Source of the DNA: Methylomicrobium sp. wino1 | Lineage (GTDB): Bacteria; Pseudomonadota; Gammaproteobacteria; Methylococcales; Methylomonadaceae | Assembly (NCBI RefSeq): GCF_003932755.1 | Contig: NZ_CP024202.1 | Span: forward strand, 1,984,001 to 2,048,000 | DNA length: 64,000 nucleotides | Direction of reading: 5' to 3' | Part shown: positions 16,959-25,567 of the stretch, piece after piece | How positions within the stretch are numbered: position 1 is the first letter of the stretch | Layout: the number at the start of each line of letters is the position of its first letter | The notes under the pieces: model-generated | What the model was told of the DNA's origin: nothing | Databases searched by the model: none | What the model saw: only the letters and a program-made list of their open reading frames with translations | Position numbers and translations under genes: made by a program

Positions 16959-18785
16959 ATGCTGTTCAATGAAAATAAGCAATTGCAATGGATCAACGAA
17001 TTGTATCAATTAGGTCAATCCGATTCATTCCAAGAAAATCCCGGTCAAGTTTACCGGGATATCCTTCGCTTTATTTTGGAAGGGTTCGAAGCCGATACCG
17101 GTTCGTTGACCATGCTTGACAATGAACGCTATGTCATCAAAGCCGGAGTCGGATTGCCCGAAGAATGTATCGAACGGCCGATATCGGATCAAAGCGGCGT
17201 CATTCGCTGGGTATTGCAGAATCGGCGCGCTTTATTGCTCAAAGGTAAAATTGATGAAGATCCCCGCTTCAAGAATCGCGGTCCGAGATCCGGTTCGCGC
17301 ATTCCGGCGGCGGCCCTCTGTTGGCCTCTGATTTCGGGACAACGCTCGATCGGTACGATTTGCGTAAATAAATTAAATGAACCATCGGCATATACCGAAG
17401 CGGATCTGGAAAGCGGGCAATTAATGGCCAATGCGATTGCACTGGCGATCGACAATATGCTGCTGAACATTGATCGACGCAAGCACATTCAAGAACTGGC
17501 CGGTACTAACCGCCAGTTGCAGATTATCCGGCGACGCTATGAACAGTCCGAAAAACGTTTGCATGATATCCTAAATTCATTGGACAGTGTGGTTTGGTCG
17601 ATGGAGCCCGGAACATTGAAACTCCTCTATTTGAACGATGCGGCCGAGGACATTTCCGGCAGACCGGTCCGGGATTTTTTCGAAAGTCCGGATTTATGGT
17701 TGTCCATCGTTGATCCTAAGGACAGACAAAACGTCGAAAACCGGTTAGCCGATTTACCCGTGACCGGTTCCCATAAGCTCGCCTACCGAATCATACGTCC
17801 CGACGGCGAACAGCGCTGGCTGTACCAATCGATGCGTTATGTTCGCGATGAAAACGGAGAGCCGCTACGTATCGACGGTATCACGGCCGATATTACCGAG
17901 CATAAAAAGGCCGAGGACTTGCTTAAACAGCGTAATACGGAATTACAGCAAGCATTGACACAACTTCAAGAGCTGCAGCAGCAATTGATGCAATCGGAAA
18001 AAATGTCGTCAATCGGTCAGTTGGCGGCCGGCGTCGCTCATGAAATCAACAACCCGATCGGCTACATCAATTCCAATCTGACAGCTTTGAAAAACTATAT
18101 AGAGGATTTACTCGAGCTGGTGGAAATGTATGAAAATCTCGATTCGATTTGCAGCGATGCGGAACGGGTCGGTCCGTTACAGGCATTTAAACGGCAGATC
18201 GACTTGCCTTTCTTGAAAGAAGACGTGCTCGACTTGTTGAACGAATCGCGAGAAGGTGCGGATCGGGTCAAAAAAATCGTGCAGGATCTCAAGGATTTTT
18301 CTCATGTCGGCGGAGACGATGACTGGCAATGGGCGGATTTACAGGCTTGTTTGGATAGTACCTTGAATATCGTGCATAACGAGACCAAATACAAAGCGGA
18401 CATTATAAAGGAATACGGCAATCTTCCTCGGGTCTGGTGTTTGCCGCATCAACTGAATCAGGTGTTCATGAATTTATTGGTTAACGCCGCGCATGCCATT
18501 GAAGACAAAGGTACCATCACCATTCGTAGCGGAACCGAAGACGGCGGACGGGTATGGATAGAGATTGCGGATACCGGCAAAGGCATTGCGCAGGAGCACA
18601 TTACTAAAATTTTCGATCCGTTTTTTACGACCAAACCGGTCGGTAAAGGAACCGGTTTAGGGCTTTCGGTTTCGTACAACATCATCAAAAAACATGACGG
18701 AGAAATTCGATTGGACAGCCGAGTAGGCGGAGGCACCACGTTTCGGATTGTGTTACCGGTAGAACGTAACGCGCCGGGCAAATGA
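16959..18785 (+). CDS. GAF-PAS sensor histidine kinase
   Basis: A 608-residue soluble kinase. Residues 15-170 form a GAF domain (ADTGSLTMLDNERYVIKAGV; ALCWPLISGQRSIGTICVNK). A PAS domain with PAC tail follows at 200-320 (YRIIRPDGEQRWLYQSMRYV). After a Gln-rich coiled coil the phosphoacceptor is His361 in [13 protein letters not shown], and the ATPase domain has [29 protein letters not shown] and GKGTGLGLSV. The core is strikingly similar to that of the hemerythrin kinase at 8754, including VQDLKDFS and [12 protein letters not shown], so the two are probably paralogues with swapped sensors. Ligand unknown. Confidence 0.92.
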   Translation: MLFNENKQLQWINELYQLGQSDSFQENPGQVYRDILRFILEGFEADTGSLTMLDNERYVIKAGVGLPEECIERPISDQSGVIRWVLQNRRALLLKGKIDEDPRFKNRGPRSGSRIPAAALCWPLISGQRSIGTICVNKLNEPSAYTEADLESGQLMANAIALAIDNMLLNIDRRKHIQELAGTNRQLQIIRRRYEQSEKRLHDILNSLDSVVWSMEPGTLKLLYLNDAAEDISGRPVRDFFESPDLWLSIVDPKDRQNVENRLADLPVTGSHKLAYRIIRPDGEQRWLYQSMRYVRDENGEPLRIDGITADITEHKKAEDLLKQRNTELQQALTQLQELQQQLMQSEKMSSIGQLAAGVAHEINNPIGYINSNLTALKNYIEDLLELVEMYENLDSICSDAERVGPLQAFKRQIDLPFLKEDVLDLLNESREGADRVKKIVQDLKDFSHVGGDDDWQWADLQACLDSTLNIVHNETKYKADIIKEYGNLPRVWCLPHQLNQVFMNLLVNAAHAIEDKGTITIRSGTEDGGRVWIEIADTGKGIAQEHITKIFDPFFTTKPVGKGTGLGLSVSYNIIKKHDGEIRLDSRVGGGTTFRIVLPVERNAPGK

Positions 18786-18988
18786 ATGCCGATCCCATTC
18801 CTTGACGCTAACGTATTTCGATTGATCCTATCATCCTAAATTCGGCAATTTAACCATGAAGTCCATGCGGTCTTTCAATGGCTTTGTCCTAAAGCTTTGA
18901 ATGACCTTTCAGGAGAGCGAAACTGTATTGTAAAAGCATGGCAAGCCCAGCTTTATCATTTTCCAATCCTAAGGTCATGGCCGCTGCA

Positions 18989-20044
18989 TTAAAAAAACTC
19001 CACATCGCCCGACTCAGGGCTTTGCGGCGCTTTTTCAATTAATCCTTGCTCAAGTAGTTCTTCATAGACGTGGATTTGGTTTCTGCCGTGCTCCTTAGCA
19101 TAGTACAAGGCCTGGTCGGCACAGGCGATCGCTTCGGACGGGCTGTCTTGATTCGTGACTTGCATGATGCCGATGCTTACTGTCACATGCCCGAGTTGCG
19201 GAAACTCTTGGTTCTCGATGTTTTTTCGCAAACGTTCGAATACTGATTTGGCCTCTTTCATTTCATAAGCTTGTAGCAAAATCACGAATTCTTCACCGCC
19301 AAAGCGGTATATCAGATCTTCGTCGCCGCGAATGTCGCTTTTCATTTGCCTGGCCACTAAGATCAACACTTCATCGCCGAATAAATGCCCGAACCGGTCG
19401 TTTACGGCTTTAAAATGATCGATGTCGACAACGCCTAGCCAAAAGCCAAGCGGGTTTTTTTCGCGTTTGATCCGGCGCCGGCGGTTTTTTTCATTGTTTC
19501 GGATCAGGATACTGATGAGTTCTTTGTCGAGGGTTTCCCGGTTGAGTAACTGAGTCAATTTGTCCCGTTCATTGTTGTCGATCAATTCCAGATAATTGGC
19601 ATAGACCTTGAGCAGGCCGTGAGCATAACGAAGAATATCCAAATCGGGCATTTTCTTGCATTCTTGGATCAAGACGGCAAAGACATCGTTGTCATGATCG
19701 ATTGCCGGGTAGATGTAATGCGTTACCTTTCCGGCTTTGTTTTGGATTTGCTCTAAACTGCCGAGCGATACCGAGGTTTCGACGGCTTTGTTCAATCGTT
19801 CGGAGATGGCGTGTGTTTTAGCATGTTTGCCGCCGGTATCGATCACGCCGTTGACCGAATAGGCGAGCAAGCCAAGCACAATTTTGGGTTTTGTTTCGAT
19901 GACTCTGTACAGCTTGAATTCTTGCCCCGTTGTCAGTTCGTCCAATGTCTTCAATAAGCTTTTTTCGAGGATTTCCCGGTCGTGATGCCGAGTCATTTCG
20001 GCTAGACTATCGATGATCTGAATAGTGCTGATTTTATTCATCAT
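18989..20044 (-). CDS. GGDEF diguanylate cyclase with GAF-like N-terminus
   Basis: A 351-residue protein. Residues 1-160 are a soluble sensor region of uncertain fold, possibly GAF. The cyclase domain (about 160-335) has GVVDIDHFKAVNDRFGHLFG, the active-site GGEEF at 249-253, and ACADQALYYAKEHGRN. The inhibitory site is degenerate: the spacing before GGEEF gives GDED rather than RxxD, so product feedback may be lost. It makes cyclic di-GMP, which would connect to the motility and surface genes nearby. The tail ends SGDVEFF, resembling the ends of CheD (SDVEFW) and the short receptor (SDDLTFF). GAGGAG lies before tandem ATGs; the second (20041) is better spaced. Confidence 0.9.
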   Translation of the reverse strand: MMNKISTIQIIDSLAEMTRHHDREILEKSLLKTLDELTTGQEFKLYRVIETKPKIVLGLLAYSVNGVIDTGGKHAKTHAISERLNKAVETSVSLGSLEQIQNKAGKVTHYIYPAIDHDNDVFAVLIQECKKMPDLDILRYAHGLLKVYANYLELIDNNERDKLTQLLNRETLDKELISILIRNNEKNRRRRIKREKNPLGFWLGVVDIDHFKAVNDRFGHLFGDEVLILVARQMKSDIRGDEDLIYRFGGEEFVILLQAYEMKEAKSVFERLRKNIENQEFPQLGHVTVSIGIMQVTNQDSPSEAIACADQALYYAKEHGRNQIHVYEELLEQGLIEKAPQSPESGDVEFF

Positions 20045-20154
20045 TAGGCTCCTCGGTTAATTTTAGCGTTTTGTCGTTACCATGCTCTAGCTTTGGAATG
20101 TATACCGGCCTTTGTCGGTTGTTTAGGAATATGCACAAAATAACTGCTACAAGT

Positions 20155-20295
20155 AGTATGCTTTGCGGCGGTTCGGTGACTCGCTTGACAGGACGCCGTG
20201 AATACCTCCATGTAGGCTTGACGGCGGCTTTCCCTGCCGCCGATACCTGTCAATCGAGCCACCGAACGCCCTTCCAACAGTTGTCGAAGTTATTT
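20155..20295 (+). repeat. MITE-like palindromic element, copy C (core only)
   Basis: It contains the core GTTCGGTGACTCGCTTGACA, CATGTAGGCTTGACGGCGGC, CCTGCCGCCGATACCTGTCA and ATCGAGCCACCGAACG, in the same order as in copies A and E. The AGGATTTCG left end and a clear right end are missing. It lies directly next to a CCATGAAG element, as copy B does. Confidence 0.75.
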
Positions 20296-20319
20296 CATGC
20301 TCGTTCCTTAGCATTCGTA

Positions 20320-20500
20320 TGGGTTACCACGCCGGAGAGACTGTGAAAGTATTCAATATTGCGAAATAACCATGAAGAGCATGAAGTAACATGAAGAATT
20401 AGATTTTTGGTTTTATATTCTTTTTCTTCATGGTGAATAAATTTTTTTATGATGTATTCAGCAATACTTTTATAGTCTCCGGAGCATGGGAACTAGGAAA
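20320..20500 (-). repeat. CCATGAAG-ended dispersed element, short form (copy 2)
   Basis: The reverse complement matches 10690-10905 along its length: GGAGACTATAAAAGTATT, AATACATCATAAAAA, TTTATTCACCATGAAG, CTTCATGCTCTTCATGG and TTGAATACTTTCACAGTCTC all have counterparts in the same order. It has no coding capacity. The ends merge into a CGTTCCCAC-like string (TTCCCATGCTCC). Confidence 0.7.
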
Positions 20501-20767
20501 ATCCCGGGCGATAAATTAAGGCCCTGTATGCGGTAAAAGTTGAAAACTCCCACCACTTCCGGAAACACTTAAAAATTCAAAGTGAATTGTAGGCACGCTA
20601 CGCATACCTAATGTCGGCGCAGAGCAACTGAGGTTACGTTAATCTGCGGGTGAGCCTCCTGCAGTACGAACAGCGTACCATACAGTCTTCAAGTTTCGAC
20701 ATTGGCGTAGTATTGATTTCAACTATTAACGCGAACATAGCCTAAATTAAGGCTGATTTGCCGATAC

Positions 20768-21874
20768 TCATTCGGTCGTATTCGAAGCTCTGCCCAAAGG
20801 CGTTCCAGACGACGAATTGACGATGAGTTCAGGTATTGAATTTAAAGGCAGAGTTTTAGAGACGCCGCCGAGTTTCACCGCTTCCTTGGGCATGCCGTAA
20901 ACGATGCAGGAGGCTTCGTCTTGCGCGACAGTGAAAGCGCCGGCATCGAACATTTCTTTCATGCCCTTCGCGCCGTCGTCGCCCATGCCGGTCATGATAA
21001 TACCGACGGCGTTCGCGCCTGCCGATTGAGCGCAGGAGCGGAATAAAACGTCCACGGACGGCCTGTGCCGGCTGACTAGCGGTCCGTCTTTGACTTCGAC
21101 GCGATATTGCGCGCCGCTTCGGCGCAGCAGCATGTGTTTGCCGCCCGGAGCGATCAGAACCTGTCCGGGAATAACCCGGTCGTTGGTTTCGGCTTCCTTG
21201 ACGGATACTTGAGAAAGGCCGTCAAGCCGCTTTGCGAACGCTGCGGTAAATGCCTCAGGCATATGCTGCACGACCACCAGTCCCGGCGTGGTTCTAGGGA
21301 GTTTGGTCAATACGAACTCCAAGGCTTGAGTCCCGCCCGTCGAAGTGCCTATGGCAATCACTCTGTCGGTCGTTTCCGATAGGGGCTTTAAATGCGAAGG
21401 GGCGATGACCGCATCGGCATTTTGCTTCGGTTTGGGTTCGGTACTTGACGGCATGGTTTTTATTTTACCGACCCGGGCATGGGCTGCGGCTTTCACGGCA
21501 TCGATAATCAGTGTGTTGGATTCCTCAAGGAAGTGGCGTAGGTTGACCTTGGGCTTGGTGATGATGTCGATCGCTCCGGCACTCATCGCCTGCATGGTCA
21601 CTTCGGCGCCATTTTCGGTTAGCGTCGAGCAAATGACGACCGGAGTCGGGTGTTCGAGCATGATTTTCTTGAGAAAGGTTACGCCATCCATACGCGGCAT
21701 TTCGATATCCAACACGATTACGTCCGGCCACTCTTTTTCCATTTTTTGCAGGGCAAAAATCGGATCTGGCGCCGATCCGATCACTTTGATGCCGGCGGTG
21801 CTGTCGAACAATTGTGTGAGGACCTGTCTAACGACTGCCGAGTCGTCTACGATGAAAACTTTGATGATATTCAT
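20768..21874 (-). CDS. cheB: CheB, chemoreceptor methylesterase/deamidase
   Basis: A 368-residue protein with the classic two-domain layout. Receiver: residues 4-120, DD at 10-11, phospho-acceptor Asp56 in [13 protein letters not shown], Lys108. Linker: about 125-165. Methylesterase: residues 170-355 with the catalytic triad Ser178 (GTSTGG), His204 (VVQHMP) and Asp300 ([11 protein letters not shown]). It removes methyl groups from receptor glutamates when phosphorylated by CheA. It is the last gene of the minus-strand arm cheR-cheD-cheB, 49 bases after cheD. Length and motifs are intact. Confidence 0.97.
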   Translation of the reverse strand: MNIIKVFIVDDSAVVRQVLTQLFDSTAGIKVIGSAPDPIFALQKMEKEWPDVIVLDIEMPRMDGVTFLKKIMLEHPTPVVICSTLTENGAEVTMQAMSAGAIDIITKPKVNLRHFLEESNTLIIDAVKAAAHARVGKIKTMPSSTEPKPKQNADAVIAPSHLKPLSETTDRVIAIGTSTGGTQALEFVLTKLPRTTPGLVVVQHMPEAFTAAFAKRLDGLSQVSVKEAETNDRVIPGQVLIAPGGKHMLLRRSGAQYRVEVKDGPLVSRHRPSVDVLFRSCAQSAGANAVGIIMTGMGDDGAKGMKEMFDAGAFTVAQDEASCIVYGMPKEAVKLGGVSKTLPLNSIPELIVNSSSGTPLGRASNTTE

Positions 21875-21923
21875 GCTCTGGATTTTTATATTAAGGGGTT
21901 AGGCAAAAATCGGTTGAGCCGCC

Positions 21924-22520
21924 TTACCAAAACTCCACGTCGGATTTGAGTTTTTCTTGTGCATCGATGCGTTTTTTCCAAAAAGAGCGCTCTTGTTTTT
22001 CTAGCTGATGTGTGAGCGCGGTTTCGATGGTTTTGACGTATACCGAAAAATCCCTACTGACGAAATGAATACTACGGCCTACTGTGCCTCCGAAGCTCGC
22101 CGCCAGTATCGGTATTTTTTCTTGTGCCAAGAATGTTTTGATAAATTCGATATTGACTTCTCCGACGGAGAGTTTGTCGGTTTTGTCGCTACGTAAGTGT
22201 AGTACATTGCCGCCGCCGAAACATTTGGCTTTGATTTGCGATTTTTTTGCCCCCTTTTTCATCATATCGTTGATTAGCAGCTCCATGGCATAAAGTCCGT
22301 AACGGCCTTCCTCGGTTTCGATAATCGGACGGCTTCGGGAATGATGCTGATAGGCGAGTAAAAAGTGATTCATGCCCGCGACTTTGTTGACCGGATCGAA
22401 GAGACATGCGGCTACGCAAGAACCTAGCAGGGTCGATATTAACTCACCGCTGGTGCTGACATAGTATTCGCCGGGTTCGATAATCACGCGGCGAGTATTT
22501 TGATAAGGTAGAACGATCAT
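21924..22520 (-). CDS. cheD: CheD, chemoreceptor glutamine deamidase
   Basis: A 198-residue CheD. The catalytic cysteine and histidine are visible as STLLGSCVAACLFD (Cys35) and AGMNHFLL (His52), with a Thr in the expected SFGGTVGRSIHF region. CheD deamidates receptor glutamines and in some species is bound by CheC or receptors. The start ATG overlaps the cheR stop (ATGA), so translation is coupled. The protein ends KLKSDVEFW; the acidic-aromatic tail resembles those of the nearby diguanylate cyclase and the short receptor. No cheC or cheX is seen in the window. Confidence 0.95.
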   Translation of the reverse strand: MIVLPYQNTRRVIIEPGEYYVSTSGELISTLLGSCVAACLFDPVNKVAGMNHFLLAYQHHSRSRPIIETEEGRYGLYAMELLINDMMKKGAKKSQIKAKCFGGGNVLHLRSDKTDKLSVGEVNIEFIKTFLAQEKIPILAASFGGTVGRSIHFVSRDFSVYVKTIETALTHQLEKQERSFWKKRIDAQEKLKSDVEFW

Positions 22521-23326
22521 TTTTTTCTGAAAATCGACGGTTTGATCATTTCCAGATCGCAGGTTATCCGATGCAGGCTTTCAGAGTGGCTGATTAAAAA
22601 ATACCCGCCCGGTTTCAATGCGTTGACGATGCGCTCGACAACCGTTTTTTTGGTGTTTTGATCGAAATAGATCAACACATTGCGTAAGAAAATCACATCG
22701 AAGTGTTTGATAAGCTTGTTAGGTAGCGATTGCATCAAGTTGATTTGCTCGAAGTGCGTTCGGTTGATCAACGATTCGTCGACCCGGAAAAATCCTTCTT
22801 GCGAGCGTACGCCCCGTAAACAGTATTTTTTTAGCAGGGCAGGATCCATTTGTTCCAAGCGGGCCATCGGGTAGATACCGTTTCTAGCGGTGTCGAGTAC
22901 GCGCGTGCTCAAATCGGACCCTAGTATTTCCCATTTCTTTAGACCCAATGTTTCCGCCAGAATCATCGCCAACGAGTAAGCTTCTTCCCCTGATGAACAG
23001 GCCGCGCTCCAGGCTTTAAAGTGTTCTCCTTGCCAGGACTTTAAGACAGTTGTCCGCAAAAATTCGAAGTGTTTCGGTTCGCGAAAAAAATAGGTTTCAT
23101 TGGTGGTTAAAAAATTAACCATGATTTGAAATTCATCGGCAAATTCGGGCTTGCTCAGTAGACCATAATATTGCCCGTAGCTCGTCAAGCCATGGAAATG
23201 CAGACGTTTGGCGAGCCGTCCGGCAACCATGACTTTTTTTTCGGGTGCTAAATAGATGCCGGCGTGTTCGTAAATCAAGCGCTGGAAGCAATCGAACTCT
23301 TTATTGGTAATGAGTGAAATAGTAAT
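22517..23326 (-). CDS. cheR: CheR, chemoreceptor methyltransferase
   Basis: An S-adenosylmethionine-dependent methyltransferase acting on receptor glutamates. Visible: LIYEHAGIYLAPEKK and RLAKRLHFHGLTSYGQYY (N-terminal domain), NETYFFREPKHFEFL, AWSAACSSGEEAYSLAMIL (SAM site), ILGSDLSTRVL, and DVIFLRNVLIYFD. No ATG, GTG or TTG lies in frame upstream of the TTG at 23278, which has no ribosome site and removes conserved N-terminal residues. An ATT at 23326 has AAGGA seven bases upstream and gives 269 residues, near family length, so I propose a rare ATT start. Overlaps cheD by ATGA. Confidence 0.9.
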   Translation of the reverse strand: MTISLITNKEFDCFQRLIYEHAGIYLAPEKKVMVAGRLAKRLHFHGLTSYGQYYGLLSKPEFADEFQIMVNFLTTNETYFFREPKHFEFLRTTVLKSWQGEHFKAWSAACSSGEEAYSLAMILAETLGLKKWEILGSDLSTRVLDTARNGIYPMARLEQMDPALLKKYCLRGVRSQEGFFRVDESLINRTHFEQINLMQSLPNKLIKHFDVIFLRNVLIYFDQNTKKTVVERIVNALKPGGYFLISHSESLHRITCDLEMIKPSIFRKK

Positions 23327-23451
23327 CGTTGTATCCTTGAGTCATGCGGTACTCGGCCATTTCACCGCCAAAAAAGATCGTTGATTGTGTTGTGTGCCGT
23401 AAAACCTTACTATAATTGACAACTCAACAGCGCCAAAAAAGGAAGTATTTC
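23327..23451. promoter_or_regulatory. Divergent promoter region of the chemotaxis locus
   Basis: The 125-base spacer separates cheR (minus strand) from the short receptor (plus strand). It is where both transcripts must start. It includes GGAAGTATTTC, the ribosome site of the receptor, and AAGGA (complement) for cheR. TTGTGTTGTGTGCC and TATAATTGACAAC lie between; no clear operator or sigma-28 box can be asserted by eye. Confidence 0.5.
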
Positions 23452-24663
23452 ATGTCTTTTTCCGATAACACGCCAAGTATTGCCGCAAACGGAAAATTCG
23501 CCTTCTATAGCATGCCGACAGGTTTGGGTTTGCTTGGGGGTGGGATGGCTGTCTGGCAAGGCGCATTCAATCTCGTCGGCTTTATCGCAATGGGAATACT
23601 TACGGCAACCGGTTTCGCTATTGGGTTGACATTGTTTAAGCGTCAACAAGAGAGTTTGAAGCGTTTGGATGCCCAGTGGAAAAACGATGAAAGCGCCAAG
23701 CTGAACGACGCAAATGCATATTCGATCGAGTTGGAAAAGCTGATTATGGAGGTTGTACCGATCGTTATTCGTCAAGTCGGGACCTCCCGTGCTCATACCG
23801 AGCAGGAAATTACCACGTTATCGGTTCAATTTTCAAACATGGTTTCGCAAATCGACGCGTTGAGCGGCCGGACGCAACAAGGCCATCAAGAAGATCATAT
23901 CGATGCCTTGCTTAGCGGAAGCCGCACGACTTTGGAAGGCGTAATCCAAAACCTTAATCAGATCAATCAGGCCGAACGGGTCATGATCGATCAGGTTAGA
24001 GAGCTATCGACGTACACCAACAGTCTCGATAGTATGGCGCAAGAAGTTCGTAAAGTCGCCGAGCAAATCAATCTGCTGGCTTTGAATGCGGCGATCGAAG
24101 CGGCCAGAGCCGGGGAGCATGGGCGCGGTTTTGCGGTCGTTGCCGACGAGGTCAGAAAACTGGCTGGCTTTTCATCGACGACCGGCGAAAGAATCAGTCG
24201 GACGGTCAATGAAATTATTGCAGCGATGAATGCAACGTTGAGAACGGCCGAGTCTTCGACCGAAAGCGACGAACAAAATATATATTCCGCCGATCACGCG
24301 ATCAACCAAGTCTTGTCCGATATCAAAGCGACTTTAACGGCTTTCAAGGATGACGCGGTTGAATTGATGGATAATAGCGCACAAATCCGCGATCAAATTT
24401 ATTCGGTTTTAACAGCGCTTCAATTTCAGGATCGAGTGACTCAGATGCTCGATCATGTCGAACATAATTTAGAGCACCTGCAAAAAGCCGTCGAAAAAAC
24501 GCAAGGAGCCGGGGATATGCGTCATGCCGATATGATTAGCGTTGAACAAACCCTGTCGACAATGGAGTTGAGTTATACGATGCCTGAAGAGCTGATTAAT
24601 CATGCTTCGGCTACGGCTTCTCATGACCGGTCGACCTATTCAGACGATCTTACTTTTTTCTAA
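23452..24663 (+). CDS. Short membrane-anchored chemoreceptor without a periplasmic domain
   Basis: A 403-residue MCP-type protein. Two hydrophobic segments at about residues 20-62 ([31 protein letters not shown]) form a hairpin anchor with almost no outside loop. There is no HAMP domain. The signalling helices carry the conserved tip [20 protein letters not shown] and [10 protein letters not shown] near residues 207-238. It therefore resembles receptors that sense internal cues or read other proteins. It ends SDDLTFF, similar to the CheD and cyclase tails. The ATG at 23452 follows GGAAG; an upstream in-frame start at 23416 lacks a ribosome site. cheY follows 19 bases downstream. Confidence 0.9.
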   Translation: MSFSDNTPSIAANGKFAFYSMPTGLGLLGGGMAVWQGAFNLVGFIAMGILTATGFAIGLTLFKRQQESLKRLDAQWKNDESAKLNDANAYSIELEKLIMEVVPIVIRQVGTSRAHTEQEITTLSVQFSNMVSQIDALSGRTQQGHQEDHIDALLSGSRTTLEGVIQNLNQINQAERVMIDQVRELSTYTNSLDSMAQEVRKVAEQINLLALNAAIEAARAGEHGRGFAVVADEVRKLAGFSSTTGERISRTVNEIIAAMNATLRTAESSTESDEQNIYSADHAINQVLSDIKATLTAFKDDAVELMDNSAQIRDQIYSVLTALQFQDRVTQMLDHVEHNLEHLQKAVEKTQGAGDMRHADMISVEQTLSTMELSYTMPEELINHASATASHDRSTYSDDLTFF

Positions 24664-24682
24664 TTCAAGGAGAAACCCTAAC

Positions 24683-25051
24683 ATGGCAAAAACGATCATG
24701 ATTGTCGATGATTCCGCTTCTATCCGGCAGGTCGTCAGCATTGCGTTGAAAGGCGGCGGTTACGACGTTTTAGAGGCGTGCGACGGTAAAGAAGCGCTGA
24801 ATAAATTGAAAGGCCAAAAAATTCATCTGATCATCACCGATGTCAACATGCCGAATATGGACGGTATTACGTTTGTGCAAGAAGTCAAAAAATTACCGGA
24901 TTATAAGTTTACGCCGATGATGATGTTGACCACCGAAGCCGCCGAAGACAAAAAACAGGCAGGGAAGGCGGCGGGTGCCAAGGCGTGGTTGACCAAGCCG
25001 TTTCAACCGCAGACCTTAATGACGGCTGTATCGAAACTGGTTTTACCTTAA
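24683..25051 (+). CDS. cheY: CheY-type single-domain response regulator
   Basis: A 122-residue stand-alone receiver: DD at 9-10, phospho-acceptor Asp53 in LIITDVNMPNMDG, Thr83/84 (MMMLTTE) and Lys105 (WLTKPF). Phosphorylated by CheA, it would bind the flagellar switch (or another motor). It is close to the CheY form found beside CheA in F-type systems. Its ATG is 19 bases after the receptor stop, with an AAGGAGAAA ribosome site. The longer open frame starting at 24602 overlaps the receptor gene and is not credible. No cheZ is seen, so dephosphorylation may rely on another phosphatase. Confidence 0.93.
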   Translation: MAKTIMIVDDSASIRQVVSIALKGGGYDVLEACDGKEALNKLKGQKIHLIITDVNMPNMDGITFVQEVKKLPDYKFTPMMMLTTEAAEDKKQAGKAAGAKAWLTKPFQPQTLMTAVSKLVLP

Positions 25052-25135
25052 TCAGAGTATGGGTATGTTAAACAGTTGAATGATTGCTATCTTGTAATTG
25101 TTCAGACCCCTGCATTTAAAACAAGTTGGAACTTT

Positions 25136-25162
25136 GCCTCCCTCTTTTTCAAAGAGGGAGGC
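25136..25162. terminator. Hairpin between cheY and the STAS gene
   Basis: GCCTCCCTCTT at 25136-25146 pairs with AAGAGGGAGGC at 25152-25162 (11 perfect pairs, loop TTTCA). There is no U-run after it on the plus strand, so it may attenuate rather than stop transcription, or be a repeat. The CCCTCTT-AAGAGGG core is also in the hairpin at 40222-40253. Confidence 0.55.
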
Positions 25163-25231
25163 TGAATATTTACGCTATCTTTATTATTAGCCAATACAAA
25201 CATCCGCTTTTCACTGCCAGTTACCGGGAGC

Positions 25232-25567
25232 ATGCCTTTGGCCATACAAGTCAGCGAAAAAAACGGTATAACGATTATCGCGATACAAGACGATATGACC
25301 ATCTATACCGCAAGTGAACAAAAAGCCCAGCTCTTAAAATACTTACATTCTGGCCGTGAGCTGCAGATTAATCTGGCTGGCGTTTCCGAAATGGACAGTG
25401 CAGGCTTACAGCTTTTGTTATGGCTCAAGCAGGAAGCGAGCCGGCATGCGATTAAATTGAGTCTGGTTAGGCATAGTCAGGCAGTTGTCGAAGTGTTGGA
25501 GTTGTTGAATTTGACAGGGCACTTCGGCGATCCGGTGGTTATTTCGGCGAATTGGAACGCATCATGA
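25232..25567 (+). CDS. STAS-domain protein of the chemotaxis operon
   Basis: A 111-residue single STAS (anti-anti-sigma-factor-like) domain. The conserved loop reads LAGVSEMDSAGLQLLLWLKQ, with Ser56 in the position phosphorylated in SpoIIAA-type proteins. STAS proteins often sit beside CheA in systems with CheD and a CheB/CheR pair and may modulate CheA or link to a kinase/phosphatase switch; that role is inferred from neighbours only. Its stop overlaps the cheA start (ATGA), so the two are translationally coupled. No serine kinase partner is in the window. Confidence 0.88.
   Translation: MPLAIQVSEKNGITIIAIQDDMTIYTASEQKAQLLKYLHSGRELQINLAGVSEMDSAGLQLLLWLKQEASRHAIKLSLVRHSQAVVEVLELLNLTGHFGDPVVISANWNAS

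Larger units (their letters stand above)
20045..20767. other. Repeat-filled gap between diguanylate cyclase and cheB
   Basis: About 720 bases without a credible gene. A MITE-like copy and a CCATGAAG element fill 20155-20500 (listed separately). The remaining 260 bases carry the short palindrome GGCACGCTACGCATACC at about 20593-20609 and GTACGAACAGCGTACC (about 20665). Nothing else is recognised. Confidence 0.6.

Noticed and set aside
20071-20346. Open frame of 91 codons
   Set aside because: It is translated from the MITE-like core; similar frames in other copies are broken.
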